Positions 36,173 to 43,999 of a stretch of 64,000 nucleotides of DNA are shown here, piece by piece. Location of the stretch: contig OZ254088.1 in assembly GCA_965267605.1 (NCBI GenBank), positions 1,178,001 to 1,242,000 on the forward strand. The letters run 5' to 3'. The notes beneath the pieces are model-generated. The model was given only the letters and a program-made list of their open reading frames with translations. It ran no database searches and was not told the origin of the DNA. Every line of letters begins with the position of its first letter. Position 1 is the first letter of the stretch. The DNA comes from G965267605 sp965267605. Its GTDB lineage: Bacteria; Bacteroidota; Bacteroidia; Flavobacteriales_E; Vicingaceae. The position numbers and the translations under genes were made by a program.

Positions 36173-36198
36173 AAAGCCCTGATTTCAGGGCTTTTTTT
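36173..36198 (+). terminator. Strong intrinsic terminator
   Basis: AAAGCCCTGA at 36173-36182 pairs perfectly with TCAGGGCTTT at 36185-36194, followed by further T's to 36198. It closes the two-gene exported-protein unit just before the DHH gene. Confidence 0.92.
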
Positions 36199-36206
36199 AT
36201 ATAAGG

Positions 36207-37202
36207 ATGGCAACATTTAGTTCAGAAGATATTGTAGTTATCACTACCCACCGCTCTCCTGATGGGGACGCATTAGGGTCTTCACTGGCTTTGTATCATC
36301 ATTTAAAAGGCAAGGTTCGTTCTGTAACACTGCTGGTGCCCGACCAATTCCCTGCGTTTCTGTCATGGATGCCTGGAGCAGATGTGTGCGTTATTGCGGA
36401 TCAGATACCAGATCAAGAAATACGTCAGTTATTTAGTGAGGCCACAGTTGCTGTTTGTCTTGACTTCAACGCGGTAGCCCGGTGTGGGGTGGTTGGACCT
36501 TATTTGCGAGAGGCTACCTGTAGGAAATTGGTCTACGACCATCACCAACAGCCTGAAGGATTTCATGATGACGGTGTGATCAAAACCGAGTACGCAAGTA
36601 CCTGCGAGATCATATTTGAACTCATAGAAACGGAGGGGGAGATCACATCTGACATTGCACATTGCCTTTATACGGGTATTCTTACTGATACTGGCTCGTT
36701 TCGGTTTGACTCTACAACTGAGCTTACGCACAAAAAAGTAGCTACGTTGCTTTCGAAGGGAGTCAACCCCGCCTATATCTACAAGAAGGTTCACGACAAC
36801 TACTCTGTTTCCAGAACTCGCTTGATTGGGTATGCACTAAACGACAATATGAGGGTGGTTCCGGAATTGAAGACAGCGATTATTGCACTAAGTGCTGAGG
36901 ATCTTGCTCGTTTCGAGTATGTACAAGGAGATACTGAAGGGTTGGTGAATATGCCGCTCTCGATTGCAGATGTAGAGATATCCATTCTGGTTTCTGAGAA
37001 GGACGGAGTTACGAAAATGTCGTTCAGATCGAAAACCCATTTCAATGTCAATGAGTTTGCCCGTGCCCATTTCAATGGAGGTGGACACATCAATGCAGCA
37101 GGAGGTGTTACCGACCTAAGTGCATCAGAAACTTCCGAAAAGCTCGTTACTATTCTTGAATCGTATAAAGATGAACTTCAAGCTTTACCTGCTGATCAGT
37201 AG
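36207..37202 (+). CDS. DHH/DHHA1 phosphoesterase (NrnA-like)
   Basis: The 331-residue protein has the DHH catalytic motifs: THRSPDGDALGSS (H15, D19, D21), VCLDFN, YDHHQQP (the DHH-like triad) and GILTDTGSFRFD, then a DHHA1 domain with FNGGGHINAAGG. NrnA-type enzymes degrade nanoRNAs of two to five bases and dephosphorylate 3'-phosphoadenosine 5'-phosphate; this length and motif set fit that subfamily. Other DHH enzymes that cleave cyclic dinucleotides have extra domains not seen here. It heads the FKBP gene run, overlapping the first FKBP gene by 32 bases. Confidence 0.92.
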   Translation: MATFSSEDIVVITTHRSPDGDALGSSLALYHHLKGKVRSVTLLVPDQFPAFLSWMPGADVCVIADQIPDQEIRQLFSEATVAVCLDFNAVARCGVVGPYLREATCRKLVYDHHQQPEGFHDDGVIKTEYASTCEIIFELIETEGEITSDIAHCLYTGILTDTGSFRFDSTTELTHKKVATLLSKGVNPAYIYKKVHDNYSVSRTRLIGYALNDNMRVVPELKTAIIALSAEDLARFEYVQGDTEGLVNMPLSIADVEISILVSEKDGVTKMSFRSKTHFNVNEFARAHFNGGGHINAAGGVTDLSASETSEKLVTILESYKDELQALPADQ

Positions 37203-37686
37203 TATTGTTGTGCTCACCGCTTGCGGAGAAGAGCAACCTCAGGAAGTCACTTATAATGATATCCAGAAGCCGTTGATGGATCACAATAAGCAGGCAGCTC
37301 AATTGGAGTCTGACCAGATTGATCAGTATGTGGAACGTAGAGGATGGGACGTTGTTAGCAGCGGAACAGGACTACGTTATTTGATCTATCAAAAGGGCAG
37401 TGGTGTTGTCGCTGAAAAAGGACGTGTTGCAAGAGTTCATTTCACGATTAGTTTGTTAGATGGTACGAAGTGCTACTCATCTTTAAACGAAGATGCGCAG
37501 ACCTTTTTGATTGGTCGGGATGATGTGGAAAGCGGTTTGCATGAGGGCATTCAGTACATGCATGTGGGCGACAAGGCCCAATTGATTATACCATCGCACC
37601 TGGCGCACGGATTGGCTGGAGATCTTCACAAGATACCTCCAAGATCCACAATCATCTACGATATCGAATTGTTAGGTGTGCAGTGA
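37171..37686 (+). CDS. GldI-like FKBP-domain lipoprotein
   Basis: The 171-residue protein starts at the ATG at 37171 with MNFKLYLLISSIVVLTAC, a lipoprotein signal; the upstream GTG in the same frame has no signal logic. The FKBP domain (about 75-171) is degenerate: the usual FDSS is replaced by CYSS, and the VIKGWDEG loop by VESGLHEG, as in GldI-type gliding/T9SS lipoproteins. Prolyl isomerase activity may be weak, with chaperone binding retained. It overlaps the DHH gene by 32 bases and the next FKBP gene by 4. Confidence 0.85.
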   Translation: MNFKLYLLISSIVVLTACGEEQPQEVTYNDIQKPLMDHNKQAAQLESDQIDQYVERRGWDVVSSGTGLRYLIYQKGSGVVAEKGRVARVHFTISLLDGTKCYSSLNEDAQTFLIGRDDVESGLHEGIQYMHVGDKAQLIIPSHLAHGLAGDLHKIPPRSTIIYDIELLGVQ

Positions 37687-38492
37687 AACGTCTGTCACCT
37701 CTCATACTCTCCTTGATCACACTTTTTGGTTGCGATATGCAATCAAGACTGGGTGATGATACCCCATACCATTTGATCCGAATTGGCGAGGAGCCTGATT
37801 CAACGTGGAAGGTAATGGAGGTAGCGTTAAGCCCTACAGTACGCAAATACTATTCTGCCAGCCCAATTGTATTGCACATCGATTCACTTGATGAGCGTTC
37901 TGCTTTAGATGGGGAATTGATGGAAAGCTATGCTGGGGATAGTTTGTGGGTACAACCCTCGGAAAAATCGATGGAAGCTTCGGTGTTAAGCAACTACTGC
38001 CAAATTGATGAGCAGCAGAAGCTTTATATCTCTGTTTTGGGGAAATGGTCTGAGGAGGAATACGTGGCGCATGTTGAGCAAAGGCGACAGCGATTGGAAG
38101 AAGAGGAATCGCAGCGCATTCTCAACTGGATTGATAAGTCAGGGGCAGATTCTGTTCCAGCCTATGATCAAGTATTTCTAATGGAATTTGATTCTACAGG
38201 AAGAAGCGGTTTACAGGTGGCGTGCGATAGCGTTGTGGTAGTGCATTATAAAGGGTGGTTTTTAGATGGTAAGGAGTTTGATCAAAGTGAAGAGAAGGGC
38301 TTCCCTTACAGGGTGTGTGATAATGGACAATTACTAAAAGGAATCGCAATGGCGGTGGGGTGGATGCACCTCGGAGATAAACTAAAAATAATCCTACCTT
38401 CGCAGCTGGCCTTTGGCGCCAAAGGATCGGCCAACGGTGTTGTGCCGCCATTCACACCAGTTATATACGAGATTCAAATTTCACATCAATGA
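37683..38492 (+). CDS. FKBP-type lipoprotein, degenerate active site
   Basis: The 269-residue protein starts with GTG at 37683 (GTGA overlap with the previous stop) and a lipoprotein signal (LSLITLFGCDMQ). The N-terminal region is not recognisable. A Glu-rich coiled stretch (HVEQRRQRLEEEESQRI) leads to a C-terminal FKBP domain (about 180-269). It keeps VVHYKGWFLDGKEFD and LPSQLAFG but replaces the active-site VIKGWDEG with LLKGIAMAV, losing the conserved Trp. Catalysis is doubtful; a holdase-like role in the periplasm is inferred. Confidence 0.82.
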   Translation: MKRLSPLILSLITLFGCDMQSRLGDDTPYHLIRIGEEPDSTWKVMEVALSPTVRKYYSASPIVLHIDSLDERSALDGELMESYAGDSLWVQPSEKSMEASVLSNYCQIDEQQKLYISVLGKWSEEEYVAHVEQRRQRLEEEESQRILNWIDKSGADSVPAYDQVFLMEFDSTGRSGLQVACDSVVVVHYKGWFLDGKEFDQSEEKGFPYRVCDNGQLLKGIAMAVGWMHLGDKLKIILPSQLAFGAKGSANGVVPPFTPVIYEIQISHQ

Positions 38493-39361
38493 AGAAGTTT
38501 TTTTACGTAGCAGCAGCCCTTACATTGTTCGCTTGTGGCGAGGCAGGATCTGGTAGCGATTCTGAATACGAAGGATACGAGAAACGTCCGACAGGATTAT
38601 ATGTCATGTACCACAGACAGAATCCCGAAGCAAAGCAAGTTGCAAAAGATGACAAGGTATCCATCAATCTGGCCTACAAAACCATGAAGGATTCTGTGCT
38701 ATGGAATACCAAGCTGGTACAGGACAGGTTCTTCCTTAAGGCTGGCGAGATCAACTACATAGGAGAATTCACAGAAGAGTTGATGAGTATGCACGAAGGC
38801 GATAGTGCAACGTTCCTTACAAGCCTGGATTCATTCTATATGAAAACGCTGGCAAAGCCGGTACCTATGGAATGGAAAGGACAAATGCTGAAGTTTGAAG
38901 TGGGTATTAGAAAAACCCAGAGCATGGAAGAAGAATTGGCAGAACTTGAAAAGATGCAGCAAGAACAGGCGCAGAAGGATGATGGGATGATCAAGGAGTA
39001 TCTGGCGGCTGAAGGTATTGAAGCCGAAGCAACGGTTAGCGGACTTTACTATATCGAAACAAAGAAGGGAAGTGGTGCCACTCCGCAATCAGGACAGACG
39101 GTTCAGGTCCACTATAACGGCACATTGCTGGATGGCACAAAGTTTGATTCTTCATACGACAGAGGAGAACCTATCGAATTTCCACTGGGAACAGGCTCTG
39201 TAATCAAGGGTTGGGATGAAGGTATCAGCTATATGTCGCCTGGAACGAAGGCAACATTGCTCATTCCTTCTCATCTGGGATATGGCCATCAGCAAAGAGG
39301 TCCTGTAATCAAGCCCTTCTCAATTCTGAAATTCGAGGTTGAATTGATATCAGTCAAATGA
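38489..39361 (+). CDS. FKBP-type peptidyl-prolyl isomerase lipoprotein
   Basis: The 290-residue lipoprotein (AALTLFACGEA) has a poorly conserved N-terminal FKBP-like half (YKTMKDSVLWNT, YIGEFTEELMSMHEGD). A coiled linker rich in Glu and Gln follows, then a canonical C-terminal FKBP domain (about 195-290) with VHYNGTLLDGTKFDSS, VIKGWDEG, LLIPSHLGYG and a final strand KFEVEL. The intact domain should catalyse cis-trans isomerisation of peptidyl-proline in the periplasm. It overlaps both neighbours by 4 bases (ATGA). Confidence 0.9.
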   Translation: MKKFFYVAAALTLFACGEAGSGSDSEYEGYEKRPTGLYVMYHRQNPEAKQVAKDDKVSINLAYKTMKDSVLWNTKLVQDRFFLKAGEINYIGEFTEELMSMHEGDSATFLTSLDSFYMKTLAKPVPMEWKGQMLKFEVGIRKTQSMEEELAELEKMQQEQAQKDDGMIKEYLAAEGIEAEATVSGLYYIETKKGSGATPQSGQTVQVHYNGTLLDGTKFDSSYDRGEPIEFPLGTGSVIKGWDEGISYMSPGTKATLLIPSHLGYGHQQRGPVIKPFSILKFEVELISVK

Positions 39362-40596
39362 GAAAATTAGCGTTCATAACGACATTGCTTTTTCTGGGGC
39401 TTGGAGTAACCGCTGTTGCACAGGATAAGCCCGCAAAGGAGAAAACAAAAAAGACCAAAAAGAAGAAGGTCAAAAAGGAGAAACCTAAAAGCACATTGGT
39501 GGGAAAAGAATTTACTCAGCCTTCAGGTTTGAAGTACATGATCACACATGAGGGAACCGGCAAAAGAGCCAAAGAAGGAGATGTTGTTAAGGTTCATTAT
39601 ACAGGCAGACTTACAAACGACACTGTATTTGACAGCTCTGTGAAACGAGGGCAGCCTTTTGAGTTTGAATTGGGAGCTGGTCGTGTAATCAAAGGTTGGG
39701 ATGAAGGTATTGCGCTTCTAAAGGTTGGAGATAAAGCTACGTTCACTATCCCGCCTGAGTTGGGATATGGCAGTAGGTCTATGGGCAGCATCCCTGCGAA
39801 TTCTACTTTGATCTTTGATGTGGAGCTTTTGGGTATCAAGGAACCGCTGAAGCCAATGGAATTAAAAGGTGACACCATCAAGACCGCTTCTGGTCTGAAG
39901 TATCAGGTAGTCAAGAAGAATCCAACCGGAAGAAAGGTGAAGGCCGGTGATAAGGTAATGGTGCATTATTCAGGTTTCTTCACGGATGGAAAGAAGTTCG
40001 ACAGTTCTGTTGAAAGAGGACAGCCATTCAATCTAATGGTTGGTAAGGGCCAGGTGATCAAAGGTTGGGACGAAGGACTTACTTACTTTAAGGAAGGAGA
40101 GAAAGGTCAGCTTATCATTCCTTACCAATTGGCATACGGTGAAAATGGCCGACCTCCAATGATTCCAGCGAAAGCAGATTTGATCTTTGATGTACAGATC
40201 ATCAAAGTTTCTGATGGCCCTAAACCGCCAAAGCCATTTGATGTAACGGGCAAGGATACGCTTAAGACGGAATCTGGTTTACAGATCATCAAGCTGAATG
40301 AAACACAAGGAATGCAAGCTGCTCCTGGCAAACACGTCCATGTTCATTACACAGGATACCTCGAAGATGGGAAGAAGTTTGACAGCTCTGTGGAGCGTGG
40401 TCAGCCTTTTGAGTTTCCATTAGGTCAGGGAAGGGTGATCAAAGGCTGGGATGAAGGTATTGCTATGCTCAAAGTGGGTGAGAAGGCAAGACTGGTTATT
40501 CCTTACAACCTGGCATACGGTGAAGCGGGCAGACCACCTATCATTCCACCAAAGGCAACTTTGATCTTTGACGTTGAGTTGATCAACGCTCACTAG
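39358..40596 (+). CDS. Exported protein with three FKBP domains
   Basis: The 412-residue protein has a signal peptide (LLFLGLGVTAVAQ), a Lys-rich stretch (KEKTKKTKKKKVKKEK) and then three tandem FKBP domains (roughly 55-160, 172-283 and 300-412). Each keeps FDSS, VIKGWDEG and the IPxxLxYG loop, so all three look catalytically intact. The domains are close to one another in sequence, consistent with internal duplication. It ends the FKBP run and its stop overlaps the convergent methyltransferase gene by 4 bases. Likely role: folding of exported or outer-membrane proteins. Confidence 0.93.
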   Translation: MRKLAFITTLLFLGLGVTAVAQDKPAKEKTKKTKKKKVKKEKPKSTLVGKEFTQPSGLKYMITHEGTGKRAKEGDVVKVHYTGRLTNDTVFDSSVKRGQPFEFELGAGRVIKGWDEGIALLKVGDKATFTIPPELGYGSRSMGSIPANSTLIFDVELLGIKEPLKPMELKGDTIKTASGLKYQVVKKNPTGRKVKAGDKVMVHYSGFFTDGKKFDSSVERGQPFNLMVGKGQVIKGWDEGLTYFKEGEKGQLIIPYQLAYGENGRPPMIPAKADLIFDVQIIKVSDGPKPPKPFDVTGKDTLKTESGLQIIKLNETQGMQAAPGKHVHVHYTGYLEDGKKFDSSVERGQPFEFPLGQGRVIKGWDEGIAMLKVGEKARLVIPYNLAYGEAGRPPIIPPKATLIFDVELINAH

Positions 40597-41294
40597 GCCT
40601 GGAATACAAATACTGCAGGAATTTTTCCGATTTGTTTCGGGGCGGATGACCAATCCTTAATCGTTTTCGTAACGATGGATTGTTGTTCTCCCGTAATGTC
40701 AATGGCCACACAGAGCTTAGTTGATGGTTGCAGGCATTTGATCATGGTAGACAGCATGTGGTCATTTCTGTAAGGTGTTTCTATCAACGCGATGGTTCTG
40801 TTTTCCTTTTTCGATCGTTCCTCAAGTTTAGCTAATGCTTTCTTTCGATCCGATTCATCCTTCGGTAAGTATCCTTCAAAAGAAAAGCATTGCCCATTTA
40901 ACCCTGAGCCGGCAATTGCCAGAATAATGGATGAAGGCCCTGAGTGGACCACAACTTCAATGTTGTGGGTATGGGCTGCAGCAACCATATGTGATCCAGG
41001 ATCAGCAACGGTGGGCAGCCCCGATTCTGAAACAAGCCCAACCTCTCCACCATCCAGGGCTATTTGAAGAAACTGCTTCAGATTATCATTTCCGTGTTTG
41101 TTGATTTCATGAAAAGTGAGCGTGTCGATATCAATATCACGATCAACTTTCTTCAGAAACCTACGAGTGGTTCTTAAGTTTTCTACGATAAAACAGGTAA
41201 TGTTTGGAATGAGCTTCAATGCGGCAGCGGGCAGCACGGTTTGTACGTCCTGATCGCTAATGGTCATTGGAATCACATGAAGTTTACCCGGCAT
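40593..41294 (-). CDS. SAM-dependent methyltransferase, RsmI-like (tetrapyrrole methylase fold)
   Basis: The 233-residue protein is a short relative of RsmI, which 2'-O-methylates C1402 of 16S rRNA. Motifs: GKLHVIPMTI at the N-terminus, VGLVSESGLPTVADPGS, the SAM-binding VVHSGPSSIILAIAGSG and FEGYLPK, and IALIETPYRND. The missing C-terminal tail and slightly altered first motif separate it from the classical RsmI, so a paralogue with a different rRNA target is possible. It directly abuts the phosphatase gene (no gap), downstream of dnaA. Confidence 0.85.
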   Translation of the reverse strand: MPGKLHVIPMTISDQDVQTVLPAAALKLIPNITCFIVENLRTTRRFLKKVDRDIDIDTLTFHEINKHGNDNLKQFLQIALDGGEVGLVSESGLPTVADPGSHMVAAAHTHNIEVVVHSGPSSIILAIAGSGLNGQCFSFEGYLPKDESDRKKALAKLEERSKKENRTIALIETPYRNDHMLSTMIKCLQPSTKLCVAIDITGEQQSIVTKTIKDWSSAPKQIGKIPAVFVFQA

Positions 41295-41750
41295 CTACTT
41301 TAGGGATTCAATCAGTCGATCTGTTGCCTCATCGAGCAAGCGGTATACATTCTCAAATCCGTCTTCTCCACCGTAATAGGGATCAGGCACGGACATCTCC
41401 TCTCCAGGGTATGCAAGGTCCATCATCAATTTTACATGTGATGCATCAGCGGAAGCCATGTTCAGGATATTCCTATAGTTGTTCGTATCCATTGCAAAAA
41501 TGTGATCGAACACTTCAAAGTCATCCACTATAAATTGTCTGGCTCTTTGGTGTGAAATGTTGATGCCATATTGCCGCATCTTCTGAATGGATCTTGGATC
41601 CGGAGCTTCTCCAACATGGTAAGCCCCCGTACCTGCAGAGTCTACCAGTACAGGGAGTCCAAGTTCTTTTACTTTATGTTCAAACAGTCCGTGAGCCATA
41701 GGGGAGCGGCATATATTTCCCAGGCACACCATGAGTACTTTTTGTTCCAT
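41295..41750 (-). CDS. Low-molecular-weight protein-tyrosine phosphatase
   Basis: The 151-residue protein has the P-loop CLGNICR (C9 to R15) at the N-terminus and the general-acid Asp in SVPDPYYGG, the defining features of the LMW-PTP family. Substrates in bacteria include tyrosine-phosphorylated envelope kinases, arginine-phosphorylated proteins, or small phosphates; none can be chosen here. The ATG at 41750 is preferred because an upstream TTG would add PFFI-type residues inside the terminator hairpin. It is followed directly by the methyltransferase gene. Confidence 0.93.
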   Translation of the reverse strand: MEQKVLMVCLGNICRSPMAHGLFEHKVKELGLPVLVDSAGTGAYHVGEAPDPRSIQKMRQYGINISHQRARQFIVDDFEVFDHIFAMDTNNYRNILNMASADASHVKLMMDLAYPGEEMSVPDPYYGGEDGFENVYRLLDEATDRLIESLK

Positions 41751-41753
41751 AAT

Positions 41754-41785
41754 AAAAAAGGGAATCAAGTCTCCTCAATTCCCTT
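41754..41785 (-). terminator. Terminator downstream of dnaA
   Basis: On the minus strand AAGGGAAT (41785-41778) pairs with ATTCCCTT (41765-41758) and is followed by T's to 41754. It lies between the dnaA stop at 41807 and the phosphatase ATG at 41750. Confidence 0.75.
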
Positions 41786-41806
41786 CATGTTCGTTTAACA
41801 TTCCAT

Positions 41807-43240
41807 TTACTGGATACTTATCTTCTTTCGAAGGTCTTCAACATACCCTCGGAATCGTTTGTCTGTATCCATCAGGTTGTTCACCGTTTTGCATGCATGA
41901 AGTACCGTTGCGTGATCTTTACCACCACAATGCATTCCAATGGTTGCAAGACTGGACTTCGTCATTTGCTTAGCGAAGTACATCGCTATCTGACGTGCCT
42001 GAACAACCTCACGTTTTCTCGTTTTGGATTTCAACAGTTCAATAGGTAGATCGAAATAGTCGCAAACCACCTTCTGAATGTAATCTATAGAAACCTCACG
42101 TGCCGTATTCTTAACGAACTTGTCGATCATCTGCTTAGCAAGGTCAAGCGTAATGGCCTTCTTGTTAAGTGATGATTGAGCAAGCAACGAGATTAACGCA
42201 CCTTCCAGCTCTCTTACGTTAGTGGTAATAGAGTAGGCCAGGTATTCAACCACTTCTTTTGGAAGTTCAAGGCCTTCATTGTACATCTTCTTCTCAAGGA
42301 TGGCAATTCTCGTTTCAAGATCTGGTGATTGCAGATCAGCCGAAAGCCCCCATTTGAATCTGGAGAGAAGTCGTTGTTCAATGCCCTGCATTTCTACTGG
42401 TGGCTTATCAGCAGTAAGTACCAATTGCTTACCAGTCTGGTGCAGGTGGTTGAAGATGTGGAAGAATACGTCTTGCGTTTTCTCCTTTCCAGCAAAGAAC
42501 TGTACATCATCAATGATCAGCACATCGATCATTTGGTAAAAGTGTATGAAGTCGTTCTGATTGTTGTTTCGCACAGCATCAATGAACTGGTGCGTAAACT
42601 TCTCAGAAGACACATACAATACAGTTTTTGTTGGATGATTATTCTTGATCTCGATTCCAATAGAATGAGCCAGGTGTGTCTTTCCTAATCCAACACCACC
42701 ATATATAAGTAGTGGGTTGAATGCTGTTCCTCCCGGGTTATTAGCAACTGCAAATCCCGCAGAACGCGCAAGTCTGTTACAATCTCCTTCAATGAAATTG
42801 CCAAAAGAGTAATTAGGATTTAGTTGAGAATCAACATTCACCTTCTTAAGACCAGGAATGATGAATGGATTCTTAATGGGTTTGTCCTTGTTAAGATCAA
42901 CTGGAATAGAAACCGGTGGATTCTTAAGTGCCTGAAGATTCGTGGTTGGAATTTTAACGGTGTACGGCTTAGCAGCGTTAAAATTGTTTTCCATTACAAT
43001 ACTGTACTCCAACCTTCCTTCGGAACCCAATTCTTTTTTGATCGTCTTCTTGAGCAAATTGATGTAGTGCTCTTCGAGCCACTCGTAGAAAAACTGGCTC
43101 GGTACCTGAATGGTTAAAACGTTGTCCTTAAGCTTCTTCGGCTTGATAGGTTCGAACCACGTTTTATATGCTTGAAGACTCACATTATCCTTAATTACTT
43201 TAAGACAATTTTCCCAGACTTTTTCGTGGTTCTTCTGCAT
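41807..43240 (-). CDS. dnaA: Chromosomal replication initiator protein DnaA
   Basis: DnaA binds DnaA boxes at oriC and opens DNA for helicase loading. The 477-residue protein has an N-terminal domain I (VWENCLKVIKDNVSLQAYKTW), a linker, AAA+ domain III with Walker A GGVGLGKTHLAHS and Walker B VLIIDDVQFF, and the DNA-binding domain IV with GGKDHATVLHACKTV. Length is normal for the phylum. I use the ATG at 43240 (MQKNHEKVWENC) rather than the TTG three codons upstream. The neighbours (phosphatase, methyltransferase) match the usual Bacteroidota arrangement. dnaN is not adjacent. Confidence 0.98.
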   Translation of the reverse strand: MQKNHEKVWENCLKVIKDNVSLQAYKTWFEPIKPKKLKDNVLTIQVPSQFFYEWLEEHYINLLKKTIKKELGSEGRLEYSIVMENNFNAAKPYTVKIPTTNLQALKNPPVSIPVDLNKDKPIKNPFIIPGLKKVNVDSQLNPNYSFGNFIEGDCNRLARSAGFAVANNPGGTAFNPLLIYGGVGLGKTHLAHSIGIEIKNNHPTKTVLYVSSEKFTHQFIDAVRNNNQNDFIHFYQMIDVLIIDDVQFFAGKEKTQDVFFHIFNHLHQTGKQLVLTADKPPVEMQGIEQRLLSRFKWGLSADLQSPDLETRIAILEKKMYNEGLELPKEVVEYLAYSITTNVRELEGALISLLAQSSLNKKAITLDLAKQMIDKFVKNTAREVSIDYIQKVVCDYFDLPIELLKSKTRKREVVQARQIAMYFAKQMTKSSLATIGMHCGGKDHATVLHACKTVNNLMDTDKRFRGYVEDLRKKISIQ

Positions 43241-43360
43241 GTTGGTCAAATAGAAAAATGCGTTAGTTAAAGTAATCCTTCAATTCTCCGAAACCCTTGT
43301 TAGACGTGATTTTCAGAATCTACAGCCTTGGTTTAGAGAACGAACAAATATTCAGATAAA

Positions 43361-43459
43361 AAAGTGAAAAAAAAAGCTGAGCCCATATTGTTTTTTAAAT
43401 ATTTTTCGGTTAACCTATAAGCAGAGAAGAGGGCATTTCGCCTCTTATTTTTTCACTTT
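43361..43459. repeat. 12-base perfect inverted repeat upstream of dnaA
   Basis: AAAGTGAAAAAA at 43361-43372 is the exact reverse complement of TTTTTTCACTTT at 43448-43459, with 75 bases between. Each arm contains a near-match to the DnaA box (TTTTTCACT). Confidence 0.75.
43427..43453 (+). terminator. Terminator-like hairpin with no gene upstream on its strand
   Basis: AAGAGGGC at 43427-43434 pairs with GCCTCTT at 43440-43446 (one bulged G), followed by a T-rich tract (ATTTTTT). It points rightwards but no plus-strand gene precedes it in this gap. Confidence 0.45.
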
Positions 43460-43479
43460 AAAAATCATAACGATCTGGT

Positions 43480-43503
43480 TAACTAATCGGTACCGATTAG
43501 TTA
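43480..43503. repeat. 24-base perfect palindrome, possible operator
   Basis: The half-site TAACTAATCGGT is followed without spacer by its exact reverse complement; the centre is a KpnI-like GGTACC. It lies 92 bases before the thioesterase ATG and 240 before dnaA. The form suits a dimeric repressor such as a TetR-type protein. Confidence 0.8.
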
Positions 43504-43594
43504 GGTAAACAAATGCTTCATATTCCATAAATGATATTTGTAAGTAAGTACAAGTTCGTAGTCGAAATGGATAGTCAAATTTTTATCATTGTAC

Positions 43595-43999
43595 ATGTTT
43601 CAATCTGAGATCAAATTAAGAGTTCGCTATGGTGAGACAGACCAAATGGGATACGTCTACTACGGTCGTTATGCTGAGTATTTTGAAGTGGCTCGGGTGG
43701 AGACACTGAGAAAGCTCGGCATCTCTTATAAGGAAATGGAGGATCAAGGCATCATGTTGCCGGTGCTGGAATACAGTATTAAATATGTAGCACCAGCGCG
43801 CTACGATGATGAATTGACCATCAAGACAAGTATCACAGAATTGCCATCAGCGAGAATTCACTTCGATTACGAGGTAGTAAATCAGGATGGTAAAACGACT
43901 TCGTTGGCCTCTACCACTTTGGTGTTTATAGGTAAGGAATCGGGGAGGCCAACTAAGCCACCAGCTCAACTACTTGAGTTACTTCAGCCTTTCTACTAG
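43595..43999 (+). CDS. Acyl-CoA thioesterase, YbgC/4HBT hotdog family
   Basis: The 134-residue protein starts at the ATG at 43595 (MFQSEIKLRVRYGETDQMGYVYYGRY). The motif YGETDQMGYVYY carries the catalytic Asp of the 4HBT/YbgC hotdog fold, with the supporting helix YAEYFEVARVETLRKLG after it. Such enzymes hydrolyse acyl-CoA or acyl-ACP thioesters; the chain-length preference is unknown. A TTG two codons earlier is not a convincing start. The 3' end overlaps the convergent glycosyltransferase gene by 21 bases. Confidence 0.92.
   Translation: MFQSEIKLRVRYGETDQMGYVYYGRYAEYFEVARVETLRKLGISYKEMEDQGIMLPVLEYSIKYVAPARYDDELTIKTSITELPSARIHFDYEVVNQDGKTTSLASTTLVFIGKESGRPTKPPAQLLELLQPFY

Larger units (their letters stand above)
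43241..43594. other. Structured AT-rich region between dnaA and the thioesterase gene
   Basis: This 354-base gap holds no gene I can support. It is AT-rich (runs of A and T near 43358-43375 and 43390-43408), contains a 12-base inverted repeat, a 24-base perfect palindrome, a GGTTAACC palindrome near 43408 and a terminator-like hairpin. I see no exact TTATCCACA DnaA box, only near-matches TTTTTCACT on both strands. It is a candidate regulatory region and a weak candidate for part of oriC. Confidence 0.5.

Noticed and set aside
41751..41768. Longer start of the phosphatase at TTG 41768
   Set aside because: It lies inside the dnaA terminator and adds a hydrophobic tail absent from the family.
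43241..43594. Canonical DnaA boxes marking oriC
   Set aside because: No exact TTATCCACA is present, only near-matches, so the origin is offered only as a weak possibility.
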